Assembly: GCA_021776025.1 (NCBI GenBank)
Contig: JAJFGR010000012.1
Coordinates: 248,001-312,000, forward strand
DNA: 64,000 bases
Direction of reading: 5' to 3'
From: Alphaproteobacteria bacterium
GTDB taxonomy: Bacteria; Pseudomonadota; Alphaproteobacteria; Micavibrionales; Micavibrionaceae
Shown here: piece after piece, positions 1 to 9,242 of the stretch
Layout of the letters: every line of letters begins with the position of its first letter
How positions within the stretch are numbered: the stretch's first letter is position 1
The notes under the pieces: model-generated
What the model was told of the DNA's origin: nothing
What the model saw: the letters and a program-made list of their open reading frames with translations, nothing else
The model's database searches: none
Made by a program: the position numbers and the translations under genes

Positions 1-737
1 ATGCTGCCACCTTCAGGAACAAGACCGAGTTTTTCGGCAATTTTCTGATAGCCCTCAACCAAATCTCCCAAATCATAACGAAAACGGTCTTTATCCAGCT
101 TTTCGCCTGTCTTGGCATCCCACAAACGGCACGTATCAGGCGCGATTTCATCGGCCAACACAATATAAAGCTCGCCATGCTCGCCATAGATACGCCCAAA
201 CTCCAGCTTAAAGTCAATCAGACGCAATCCTATCCCGGCAAACAACCCGTTCATATAATCATTGATGCGCCAAGCCATAGAGGCCATTTCTTCCAGCTCA
301 TACGGATCTGCCCAACCAAATGTGAATATATGCTCGTCGCTAACCAGCGGATCCCCGAGTTCGTCTTTCTTATAATAATATTCGACCAGCGGACGAGGCA
401 GAATTGTGCCCTCTTCCACGCCGAGGCGTTTACACAGCGTGCCGGCGGCCACATTACGCACGACAACTTCAATGGGAATGATTTCGACGCGGCGCACCAG
501 CTGCTCTCGCATATTAATTTGTTTGATAAAATGCGTTGGAATACCAATGCCTTCAAGCTTGGTCATAAGATGCGCGGAAATGCGGTTGTTCAAAACGCCT
601 TTACCGGCGATAACATCCTTTTTTTCAGCATTAAAGGCCGTGGCATCGTCTTTGAAATACTGAATAACAGTCCCGGCATCCGGGCCTTCATAAATAATTT
701 TGGCTTTGCCTTCGTAAATCATTTTTCTGCGCGGCAT
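1..737 (-). CDS. purC: SAICAR synthase (phosphoribosylaminoimidazole-succinocarboxamide synthase), 3' end cut by the window
   Basis: Cytosolic purine-synthesis enzyme that joins aspartate to CAIR using ATP to give SAICAR. The translation opens [13 protein letters not shown], the usual PurC nucleotide-binding start. It continues with a [11 protein letters not shown] block, an [13 protein letters not shown] block and the SDEH signature, all typical of the family. About 245 residues are visible and the reading frame runs off base 1 near the expected C-terminus (family length is about 240-260), so only the last few residues and the stop are missing. The ATG at 737 is preceded by a good AGGAAGGA ribosome site. 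Its start faces the zeta-subunit gene across about 150 bases that must hold both promoters. Confidence 0.95.
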   Translation of the reverse strand, partial: MPRRKMIYEGKAKIIYEGPDAGTVIQYFKDDATAFNAEKKDVIAGKGVLNNRISAHLMTKLEGIGIPTHFIKQINMREQLVRRVEIIPIEVVVRNVAAGTLCKRLGVEEGTILPRPLVEYYYKKDELGDPLVSDEHIFTFGWADPYELEEMASMAWRINDYMNGLFAGIGLRLIDFKLEFGRIYGEHGELYIVLADEIAPDTCRLWDAKTGEKLDKDRFRYDLGDLVEGYQKIAEKLGLVPEGGS

Positions 738-886
738 AACAGGCGGTCCTTCCTAGCTTTAGGGACTTAAGGGCTGAATCTTTAAACCATTTTTGCATAT
801 ATAACAATGGATTTTACGCGATTCCAGTGCTACAAACCAACAAAGGATTTAATTCATCCCTAAACTTACGCTTTTAAGAGGTAAAA

Positions 887-1210
887 ATGGCATCATTCGA
901 CGATCGAGAAAAAATTTTTGAAAATAAATTTGCGCATGAAGAAAAGCTAGATTTTGCTGTAGAAGCCCGCTGTTCAAAGCTTTTCGGCTTATGGGTCGCC
1001 GAACAAATCGGCCTAGAAGGTGCAGATGCAAACACTTATGCCATGGAAGTTGTTGAAGCCAACCTTGAAGAACCCGGCTTTGAAGACATTATGCGCAAGG
1101 TTAATGGCGATTTGGATGAAAAAAAGATAGAGATTTCAGATCATATTTTACGCACAGAGCTTGATAACGCTCTGGCCGAAGCTAAAAAACAGATCGAAGC
1201 TGAAAGCTAA
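887..1210 (+). CDS. DUF1476 protein, F1F0-ATPase zeta (inhibitor) subunit family
   Basis: A 107-residue, highly charged helical protein opening MASFDDREKIFENKFAHEEKLDF, with the typical DDRE...E.K.A...E..F motif of DUF1476. The family includes the zeta subunit of Paracoccus denitrificans ATP synthase, which blocks ATP hydrolysis by binding F1; that role here is inference from family membership. The start is supported by AAGAGG upstream of ATG 887. It leads a tight run with bolA (27-nt gap) and grxD, a grouping common in Alphaproteobacteria. Confidence 0.88.
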   Translation: MASFDDREKIFENKFAHEEKLDFAVEARCSKLFGLWVAEQIGLEGADANTYAMEVVEANLEEPGFEDIMRKVNGDLDEKKIEISDHILRTELDNALAEAKKQIEAES

Positions 1211-1237
1211 GCTGTAAACAAAAAAGGAACCTGTTTC

Positions 1238-1474
1238 ATGGCAATGGACATGGCAACTATCAAAACAATGATTCAAGAAAGCATCCCGGATGCAGAAGTT
1301 CGAATTGAAGACTTACGGGGTGATGGTGATCATTATGCAGCCTATATCACAGCCCCTGCCTTCAAAGGGAAAACCCGCGTACAACAACACCAGATGGTTT
1401 ATGCCGCTTTAGAAGGCAAAATGGGTAATGAGTTACATGCCCTTGCAATTCAAACATCAGCCCCTGCCGATTAA
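1238..1474 (+). CDS. BolA/IbaG family protein
   Basis: A 78-residue class II KH-like BolA protein. The conserved FKGKTRVQQHQMVYAAL segment carries the family His, which in other BolA proteins helps bind a bridging [2Fe-2S] cluster with a monothiol glutaredoxin. The segment ends with LHALAIQT, matching the family's I/L-H-A-L-xI-x-T strand. AAAAGGA precedes the ATG at a good distance. Immediately followed by grxD, so the two probably form the classic BolA-Grx4 iron-sulfur trafficking or iron-sensing complex. The subfamily (BolA versus IbaG) cannot be settled by eye. Confidence 0.9.
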   Translation: MAMDMATIKTMIQESIPDAEVRIEDLRGDGDHYAAYITAPAFKGKTRVQQHQMVYAALEGKMGNELHALAIQTSAPAD

Positions 1475-1505
1475 TAATTCACGGATACCTTAGGAGTAGC
1501 ACAAA

Positions 1506-1835
1506 ATGCAAAATGTAGTTTTTGAACGTATACAAGCCGAGCTCGATAGCAATGATATTGTTTTATTCATGAAAGGTGAAGCAGCCTTCCCACAATGCGG
1601 TTTTTCTTCATTGGTTGTACAGGTTTTGTCGCAGCTCGGTGTCAATTTTAAAGATATCAACGTGCTAGAGGATAGTGACTTGCGCCAAGGCGTTAAGGAC
1701 TTCACAAACTGGCCAACAATCCCGCAGCTCTATGTGAAGGGTGAATTTGTTGGCGGGTGCGATATTGTTCGCGAAATGTATGAGTCTGGAGAGCTTCAAG
1801 GTTTACTTGATGAAAAAGGCATAAAGGCGGCTTAA
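1506..1835 (+). CDS. grxD: Monothiol glutaredoxin, Grx4/GrxD type
   Basis: 109 residues with the thioredoxin fold and the monothiol active site CGFS in the context FMKGEAAFPQCGFSS. The TIP (WPTIPQLYVKG) and GGCDI segments bind glutathione. Monothiol glutaredoxins of this class hold a glutathione-ligated [2Fe-2S] cluster and pass it on, usually with a BolA partner, here encoded just upstream. GGAG lies ahead of the ATG. Its TAA stop overlaps the TAA stop of convergent rodA in the sequence TTAA at 1832-1835, leaving no room for a terminator between them. Confidence 0.95.
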   Translation: MQNVVFERIQAELDSNDIVLFMKGEAAFPQCGFSSLVVQVLSQLGVNFKDINVLEDSDLRQGVKDFTNWPTIPQLYVKGEFVGGCDIVREMYESGELQGLLDEKGIKAA

Positions 1836-2959
1836 CGACTTATTTTTGAGTCACGGCTTAAGCTGCATGACATCATTAACCCAAAACCGATGAGCGCGGC
1901 CAACATTGACGTGCCACCATATGAGATCAGTGGCAGAGGTGCACCTACAACTGGTATAAGCCCCATCACCATGGCTATATTGATAAACACATAGAGCGAA
2001 AAATTCACGCTGAGACCAAGTGCCAAATAGCGTGGGAAATTCTGCCGACAATGCAATGCTATCCACAGGCCGTAGAAGAAAATCAGTCCGAACAATGCGA
2101 GCAACAGAGCGCCGCCGAACAGCCCCTGTTCCTCCGCCCAGAGCGTAAAGATAAAATCTGTTTGCTTCTCAGGCAGAAAATTAAGCCGGCTTTGTGTGCC
2201 CTCCAAAAATCCTTTGCCATTTATTCCGCCTGAACCCAGCGCAATCTTTGACTGGGTGATGTGATAGCCGGCGCCAAGCGGATCGCTTTCCGGATTCAGA
2301 AACGTCATGACACGCTGTTTCTGGTAACTATGCATAAAGTGCCAGGCAACAGGGACAGAGGCCGCAACCATCACCGCTCCACCGATATAGAGCCAGATGG
2401 ACGCTCCGGCGATAAATAGCACGGCTGCGCCGACCATCCCAATCATCAATGCTGTACCTAAATCCGGCTGAAGAAGCACCAAAGCCACCGGTGCGAGGAT
2501 GACAAACATTGGAATGACAAGGAACGGCAGCCTACGCATATCCTCATATGATGCGGTATGAAAATATCGCGCCAGCGCCATCACCACGACAATTTTCATC
2601 AATTCGGAGGGTTGCAGCTGCATAAAACCAAGATTAATCCAGCGCTGCGCACCCATACCTATATGCCCCATCACTTCAACAATGATAAGGAGAGACAGTC
2701 CGAGAAAATAGAGGGGCCAAGTTAAACGAAACCACCATTTCAAATCGACCAGTGCAATGATGATCATGCCAATAGCGGCCACGCCAAAGCGCATCATTTG
2801 TTTCGATGCCCACGGGGAGAACGACCCTTCTGCTGCAGAATACAACGCGGTAAAGCCGATGCATGAAACCGCCAGAATTAGCACGACAAGCCCCCAGTTC
2901 AGATGCTTAAAGCGCTCGAAAATATTTTGATCTGAATGCAATGTAATGGAACGGCTCAT
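1832..2959 (-). CDS. rodA: Rod-shape peptidoglycan glycosyltransferase RodA (SEDS family)
   Basis: A 375-residue multi-pass membrane protein of the SEDS family that polymerises lipid II during elongation together with PBP2. Recognisable are the GINGKGFLEGTQSRLNFLPE region and the TDFIF...EE.GL.GG segment, and near the C-terminus VVGAPLPLISYGGTS, the family signature. About ten hydrophobic segments are evident. Last gene of mreB-mreC-mreD-mrdA-rodA; its ATG lies one base after the mrdA stop, which indicates translational coupling with its partner. A second SEDS gene (ftsW) is in the dcw cluster. Confidence 0.96.
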   Translation of the reverse strand: MSRSITLHSDQNIFERFKHLNWGLVVLILAVSCIGFTALYSAAEGSFSPWASKQMMRFGVAAIGMIIIALVDLKWWFRLTWPLYFLGLSLLIIVEVMGHIGMGAQRWINLGFMQLQPSELMKIVVVMALARYFHTASYEDMRRLPFLVIPMFVILAPVALVLLQPDLGTALMIGMVGAAVLFIAGASIWLYIGGAVMVAASVPVAWHFMHSYQKQRVMTFLNPESDPLGAGYHITQSKIALGSGGINGKGFLEGTQSRLNFLPEKQTDFIFTLWAEEQGLFGGALLLALFGLIFFYGLWIALHCRQNFPRYLALGLSVNFSLYVFINIAMVMGLIPVVGAPLPLISYGGTSMLAALIGFGLMMSCSLSRDSKISR

Positions 2960-2960
2960 T

Positions 2961-4844
2961 TTATGTTGGGACCTTTCCTGTAGCTTTACCCAGACCTTCA
3001 GCGCCCTGAATATGAATGGGCGTTGCCCCAGGATCGCGTTTTTGCGTTTCGATCAGCAGATCGCGGGCAAGCGGCGCGGCGGCGCGTGAACCACCAATAC
3101 CGTGTTCAACAACCACCGAGCACACATAGCGAGGGTTTTTAAGCGGTGCATAGCCTACGAACAGCGCATGATGGCGGCTTTTCCATGCCAGATCTTCGTT
3201 TTTAATGCCAGAATGGCGTTGCTGCATCGTAATTCTTTGCACTTGCCCGGTTCCGGTCTTTCCACTGAAAGCATATGCCGGATCAACCGAACGCGATCCA
3301 TAGGCTGTGCCTTTTTCAGAATTCACAACGCGATCCATTCCGGTTTTAATCATTTTGATATGTTCCGGCTTAATCGGCAGCTTTGGCCAATTTTCAGACG
3401 ATAATGCATTTTTTGCTAAATCCTCAGCTGTAATCCAGGGTTTCACCGCATACCCGCCATTGACAAAGCGTGCCATCATCACCGCAAGCTGTAGAGGGGT
3501 CGCCTGCATGTAGCCTTGCCCAATACTGGCGACAATGGTTTCACCAGGCTGCCATTTTTTGCCCAACTGCCCTAGCTTCCAAGCTTTATCAGGCACTAGC
3601 CCTGGGCGCTCTTCTGCCAACTCAAAATCCAACCTTTGTCCAAGCCCCATCATCCGGGCCACTTCGGCAATTTTATCAATGCCGACTTCTGTTGCCAGTT
3701 CATAAAAATATGTATCGCAAGAGACCTGCAATGCTTTACGGCCATCGACCCAGCCATGCCCGCCAGATTTCCAACAGTGAAAACGATCACTACCATATTC
3801 GTAATAGCCTTTACAAAAAGCAGTGGTGTTTTTAGTAATTTTTCCAGATTGTAGCCCTGCTAGCAAGCTGACCATCTTAAATGTTGAAGCTGGCGGGTAT
3901 TGTCCCGAAACGGCCTTATTCGTCATAGGATGCGCAGGGTTGGCAAGCAACTCTTCCCAAAGCGCAGCGGACAAGCCAGAAGTAAATGCATTTGGATCAA
4001 ATGATGGCGCCGAGGCAAGCGCATAAACGGCGCCGCTATGCGCATCCATGATTACAGCTGATGCGCTTTTTTCCTGTGACAATCGATTTTGAGTAAAGCG
4101 CTGTAGCTCTCCATCAACCGTCAGCGTTACCCTTCGTCCCTTGCGGCTTTCATGTTTTTGCAATTCGCGCACTTCACGGCCGATGACATTTACTTCAACT
4201 TCAGCACGGCCCGCCTTACCCCTCATTTCTGTATCAAAACGTTTTTCAATGCCGGTTTTTCCGATTTTAAACCCAGGCAAGCTCAGCACAGGATCGTCAC
4301 CAATTTCACTTTCACTAACTGCGCCAACATAACCTATCAAATGCGCGGTTGCCTCACCAAAAGGGTAACTGCGCTGTTCCCCCACATCTGTGCTCAACCC
4401 AGGCAAATCCGGCAAGTTCACCTCGATCCGCGCAACGTCCTCCCAATTTAAATCGTCCCTGATTTCGATTGGCACGAATTTAGCCGTTTTTGAAGCCTGT
4501 TTTAAAACGCGCGCGATATCCTCTTCCGGTATCTCAATCATTTTTTTCAGAGCACGCAAAGACTGCTCGATATTATCTGCCTGTTCAGGCACCACAAGCA
4601 CACGAAAATTCTGGGCATTTACAGCTAGAGGCACGCCGAAACGATCGACGATCTGGCCACGCGTCGGCGCCAAGAGCTTCATATTGATTCGATTTTTATC
4701 GGAAAGAGTTTTGTAGCGACCGCCTTGTGCGACTTGCAACCATGCCAGACGTCCGCCCAAAACACCAAGCAGCGCCCCTTGCAATCCACCAATCACAAAA
4801 GCTCGGCGTGTAAAAACTTTAACCTGTTCACGCGTTTTCTTCAT
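2961..4844 (-). CDS. mrdA: Penicillin-binding protein 2, elongation transpeptidase
   Basis: 627-residue class B PBP that cross-links peptidoglycan in the side wall with RodA. One N-terminal membrane helix (about residues 16-36) follows a basic cytoplasmic tail. A pedestal domain covers about 45-240 and the transpeptidase about 250-600. The three active-site motifs are visible: STFK at 320-323, SCD at 375-377 and KTGT at 529-532. The middle motif is the SxD version, as in many PBP2 proteins. Followed at one base by rodA. Confidence 0.96.
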   Translation of the reverse strand: MKKTREQVKVFTRRAFVIGGLQGALLGVLGGRLAWLQVAQGGRYKTLSDKNRINMKLLAPTRGQIVDRFGVPLAVNAQNFRVLVVPEQADNIEQSLRALKKMIEIPEEDIARVLKQASKTAKFVPIEIRDDLNWEDVARIEVNLPDLPGLSTDVGEQRSYPFGEATAHLIGYVGAVSESEIGDDPVLSLPGFKIGKTGIEKRFDTEMRGKAGRAEVEVNVIGREVRELQKHESRKGRRVTLTVDGELQRFTQNRLSQEKSASAVIMDAHSGAVYALASAPSFDPNAFTSGLSAALWEELLANPAHPMTNKAVSGQYPPASTFKMVSLLAGLQSGKITKNTTAFCKGYYEYGSDRFHCWKSGGHGWVDGRKALQVSCDTYFYELATEVGIDKIAEVARMMGLGQRLDFELAEERPGLVPDKAWKLGQLGKKWQPGETIVASIGQGYMQATPLQLAVMMARFVNGGYAVKPWITAEDLAKNALSSENWPKLPIKPEHIKMIKTGMDRVVNSEKGTAYGSRSVDPAYAFSGKTGTGQVQRITMQQRHSGIKNEDLAWKSRHHALFVGYAPLKNPRYVCSVVVEHGIGGSRAAAPLARDLLIETQKRDPGATPIHIQGAEGLGKATGKVPT

Positions 4845-4853
4845 AGAATTTGA

Positions 4854-5426
4854 TTATAAAGTCATATCTGTTTTTTGCGACCTCAATCTGTTTTTACTGC
4901 GGCTAATCGGGGCAGGAAGCACTTTATGGGTCAGGCGCAGAAGCAGGTAAAACACAGGGAATATAACAGCGCCCAAAATGAGAGAAGCCCCAAATTCCTG
5001 CACGGGAATCCACACACCATTTAACCCGGAAAACACACCCCACTGTAAAAGATAAAAGGCCATATCCAGTGCGCAAAAACCAACCCACACCATGGGAAAC
5101 GTTTGCCCTGTTAGATACCGCCGCTGATCAACCACCACTATCCGGCACGTTAGAAAAAGAATTGCACTTAAGCCCATATAAGGCATCCCGCCCACAAGAT
5201 CGAAAACAAGACCTGCGGTAAACACCAACCACGGCGGCACAAGTGTTGGACGATAAATCGACCAATAATAGATAACCATCAGCAATAAAGGGGCTTTAAA
5301 AAAGGCTGCCATAGGATAGGGAACGGAAACCAACCCCAGAAAGAAGACGAGCAGCATGAAGCCATATGGCAAAACCATACGCAAAAAAAACTCTAAACGA
5401 TCTGTGAGGGAGTAATACGGGCCCAT
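4854..5426 (-). CDS. mreD: Rod-shape-determining protein MreD
   Basis: 190-residue integral membrane protein with about five hydrophobic segments and a basic C-terminal tail. Sequence similarity across MreD proteins is low, so the call rests on length, topology and its exact position between mreC and mrdA. The recognisable GLVFDLVGGMPYMGLSAILFL segment is the family's most conserved helix (xxGlxxDlxxgxpLGlxal). It is part of the elongasome scaffold linking MreB and MreC to PBP2/RodA. A 74-nt gap separates it from mreC. Confidence 0.88.
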   Translation of the reverse strand: MGPYYSLTDRLEFFLRMVLPYGFMLLVFFLGLVSVPYPMAAFFKAPLLLMVIYYWSIYRPTLVPPWLVFTAGLVFDLVGGMPYMGLSAILFLTCRIVVVDQRRYLTGQTFPMVWVGFCALDMAFYLLQWGVFSGLNGVWIPVQEFGASLILGAVIFPVFYLLLRLTHKVLPAPISRSKNRLRSQKTDMTL

Positions 5427-5500
5427 CTCAAACTCTACATTCTTAGAAAAATATTTAGAGAAAGATTAGCAGGCCAACGATTAAAAGGCTACGAAAAGGG

Positions 5501-6379
5501 CTATAGGGCACCTTTGTGTAAATTGGGATCTTGCTGACGGTTTACAATGCGTACATGCATCAACCGGTTGAAATCAGCAAAAGGCTCAATCACGATCTTA
5601 TCGCCGACAGCGCTAACCAGCCCGACAGGTAGCCCCACCGGAAATACACCGCCAACGCCCGATGTAATCACGCGTGCGCCTTCGGAAACCTTACTTTCAG
5701 GGGGTAGATGGACAAGGGTTCCGTTATGGGTATTTTGACCGGAAAAAATGGCTTGCTGGCGGCTATCTTCGATCAAGATCGGCACACGTGAATTCATGTC
5801 TGTAATGAGCAGAACCCTAGCGGTTTTTTGCCCAGCCTCAATCACGCGTCCGATGAGACCATCACCGGCGATGACGGCTTGCCCTGAGCGGACGCCATCT
5901 TCGGTTCCGGCTGAAACAAGCAGACTTTTTGCAAAGCTGCTGGCGCTATCAGAAAGAATTCTGGCTGTGATGTAAGTATGTTGCGGCTCAATCTTCACAT
6001 TCATGAGCTCCCGTAAAGACTTATTTTCCGCCTCTAGCAAAAGTGCGGTTTGATACCATTCGCGCAGTTTAATATTTTCCTGAGCCAGCCTTGCATTCTC
6101 GGCTTGAATTTCAGCCAAACCTGTTACATCGCGCACAAAAACCGCAGCTTTTTGCAAAGGCGCTGAGATTACATTGAGCGCTGGCGCAAATGCATCGGCT
6201 GCACCAACCCGCAGACCACTTAATGTTTGAGGGTGAACCATTGAGAAGAAAAGAAAAAGCGCGCCCAAAACCACAAGAAAACCCGCCCCGCCGGAGGCGC
6301 CTAAAACCGGAATGGCCGCAATACCAGCAAAGGCCCTAGAGCCCTTTGCACCATGTATTTTTTTGGTTCGGCGTTTCAA
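5501..6379 (-). CDS. mreC: Rod-shape-determining protein MreC
   Basis: 292 residues. A basic cytoplasmic tail is followed by one membrane helix (about 30-48), then a coiled coil (about 75-115) and the periplasmic double beta-barrel that contacts PBP2. Family signatures such as NSRVPILIE and GVFPVGLPVGLVS are present. The start is TTG at 6379 with GAAGAGAG upstream; no ATG gives the basic tail plus the helix. Second gene of the mre operon, 139 nt after mreB. Confidence 0.93.
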   Translation of the reverse strand: MKRRTKKIHGAKGSRAFAGIAAIPVLGASGGAGFLVVLGALFLFFSMVHPQTLSGLRVGAADAFAPALNVISAPLQKAAVFVRDVTGLAEIQAENARLAQENIKLREWYQTALLLEAENKSLRELMNVKIEPQHTYITARILSDSASSFAKSLLVSAGTEDGVRSGQAVIAGDGLIGRVIEAGQKTARVLLITDMNSRVPILIEDSRQQAIFSGQNTHNGTLVHLPPESKVSEGARVITSGVGGVFPVGLPVGLVSAVGDKIVIEPFADFNRLMHVRIVNRQQDPNLHKGAL

Positions 6380-6518
6380 CGCGTCTCTCTTCAGTTTGTA
6401 TATTGAATAGAACTACCCTAGAAGCGGACAGATGCAAAAAGCAAGTGCTCCTCTATAAATATTACAGGAAAAAGTGTTTAAAAACAAATGAGATAGGGTG
6501 AGATGTTCACAGGAAGGC

Positions 6519-7574
<1,056 letters not shown>

Positions 7575-7719
7575 TTAAACGTTAAAATGCTTTGATCAGA
7601 ATGTATAACAGAGAATATTTATGAATGCATCATGTGTTTTGGCATTCATCAAGAGATTTCAACAATAGTTTTGTGAGATAAAAATGGCGCTGAAACTCCA
7701 CAGGAGCCAACAATGAAGC

Positions 7720-7845
7720 TTACCCTTGGCGCGCTTTCATACGTGGGTTTTTCTTATTGATCACATATACGCGACCCTTACGACGGATCACGCGATTGTT
7801 GCGATCTCTTGTTTTCAGCGTTTTCAACGAGTTGACGACTTTCAT
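7720..7845 (-). CDS. rpmJ: 50S ribosomal protein L36 (bL36)
   Basis: A 41-residue basic protein opening [17 protein letters not shown] and ending NPRMKARQG, the long form of bL36 common in Alphaproteobacteria. It lacks the CxxC...C...H zinc set, so it is the zinc-independent (C-minus) type. The open frame extends 22 codons further upstream, but those residues do not look like L36, and ATG 7845 is preceded by an AAAGGCAAGAG ribosome-binding region. In many Alphaproteobacteria rpmJ is a stand-alone gene, as here. Confidence 0.93.
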   Translation of the reverse strand: MKVVNSLKTLKTRDRNNRVIRRKGRVYVINKKNPRMKARQG

Positions 7846-8019
7846 AGCTCTTGCCTTTAAATTCAAAATACCGCCGGACAATAATGATATGGAGCCTAAG
7901 TTGTCAAGCACTTCTTTTACGGCTGCTATAGAGTTCTAAAGCTATTTGAGCATTGATTTTAGCGCCAAGGCAGACCAGACTATAATTCAATCTAAGAATC
8001 AAGCTGTAAACTCAGGCAT

Positions 8020-9237
8020 ATGCAGACAGAAGAAAATAAAAAATCCTTTAAAACTGGCGAAATCATTATGCGTCAGGGCGACGCAGGGAAATGCGCCTAT
8101 GTCATTGAATCAGGGCGGGTTGAGATTCTCATTGAGACCACAAAGGGTGAAACCCAATATGTTGGATCCCGCGGCGCGGGCACAATGATTGGGGAAATGG
8201 CGATTCTTGACGATTCACCTCGCACAGCGACGGTTAGGGTGACTGAGGACTGTGAGCTTTTAGAAATCACCAAAGAGGATTTTGCATTGCGCCTGGATAA
8301 TGCAGATCCCGTACTGCATATGACGACACAGATTATTCTAACCCGCTATCGAGATTTACTGAAACGTTCGCAAATTATCGGTGACCCACCAAAAATGAAC
8401 GAAGCTGAGAATATAGAGCTCAATTATGCTCAGGGTTCTAGCGCAGTTGAGACGGTCAAAATTACCAATGAGTTCGAGTCTGCGCTTAAAAGCGATGAAA
8501 TTTCTTTGCATTACCAGCCTCTTGTCGACTTGCAACAGGGCACAATTTGCGGTTTTGAGGCGCTTATGCGTTGGGAGCATCCAGAAAAAGGCTTTATTTC
8601 TCCGGCCATTTTTATTCCGATCATTGAAGATAGCGGCCTCATCGTAAAAGCATCCGCTTGGGCGCTTAAAGAATCACTGATGGCGCTGCAACGTATTGAA
8701 CATCGGGTTGGTTATGATCATGAGCTGTTTATGAGCGTTAATTTTTCAAGCCGAGATTTTGCCGCACCTGATTTTGTCGATAATGTTTATGAAACCATTA
8801 GCGTTAGCGATGTTTCAGCGTCACAGGTCCATCTTGAAATTACTGAACGGCTTTTGATGGGCCAACCCGACAATGCGAAGGACACGCTTTCTATGTGCCA
8901 AAAAGCAGGCATGAGCATTTCAATTGATGATTTCGGAACAGGTTATTCCTCATTGAGTTATTTGCACTATTTCCCGATCGACACCCTCAAGATTGATCGT
9001 AGCTTCGTCAAAGACATGCTCGAAAATGATAGCTCTTTGGCGCTGGTCAAATCAATTATCAGCCTGGGCAAGAGTCTAAATATGAAGATCATTGCCGAAG
9101 GTGTTGAGAATAAAGAAGAAGGCGTAAAGCTAAAAGAAATGGGTTGTGACATGGCGCAAGGGTATCATTATGCACGCCCCATGCCTGAAAAAGATGTCAC
9201 AGCGTTTGTCTCAGAAAACAAAAAGATTGATATATAG
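8020..9237 (+). CDS. Cyclic-nucleotide-binding / EAL-domain c-di-GMP phosphodiesterase
   Basis: 405-residue soluble protein. Residues about 8-110 form a CRP-type cyclic-nucleotide domain with an intact phosphate-binding cassette GEMAILDDSPRTA (58-70, Glu59 and Arg68). A linker (110-150) leads to an EAL domain at about 152-400. All usual catalytic residues are visible: EAL at 180-182, N241, E273, DD at 303-304, K324, the IAEGVE Glu and Q380. It should therefore hydrolyse c-di-GMP to pGpG, with activity gated by cAMP or cGMP (inference from architecture). There is no GGDEF domain and no membrane segment. It converges with the cyclase gene, 5 nt from stop to stop. The ribosome site is weak. Confidence 0.93.
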   Translation: MQTEENKKSFKTGEIIMRQGDAGKCAYVIESGRVEILIETTKGETQYVGSRGAGTMIGEMAILDDSPRTATVRVTEDCELLEITKEDFALRLDNADPVLHMTTQIILTRYRDLLKRSQIIGDPPKMNEAENIELNYAQGSSAVETVKITNEFESALKSDEISLHYQPLVDLQQGTICGFEALMRWEHPEKGFISPAIFIPIIEDSGLIVKASAWALKESLMALQRIEHRVGYDHELFMSVNFSSRDFAAPDFVDNVYETISVSDVSASQVHLEITERLLMGQPDNAKDTLSMCQKAGMSISIDDFGTGYSSLSYLHYFPIDTLKIDRSFVKDMLENDSSLALVKSIISLGKSLNMKIIAEGVENKEEGVKLKEMGCDMAQGYHYARPMPEKDVTAFVSENKKIDI

Positions 9238-9242
9238 AGAGG

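Noticed and set aside
177-770. Plus-strand open frame of 197 codons opposite purC
   Set aside because: The minus-strand translation is clearly PurC; the plus frame has no family features.
7660-7715. Terminator after rpmJ
   Set aside because: Only a 4-bp stem (CTCC/GGAG) with no U-run could be found.
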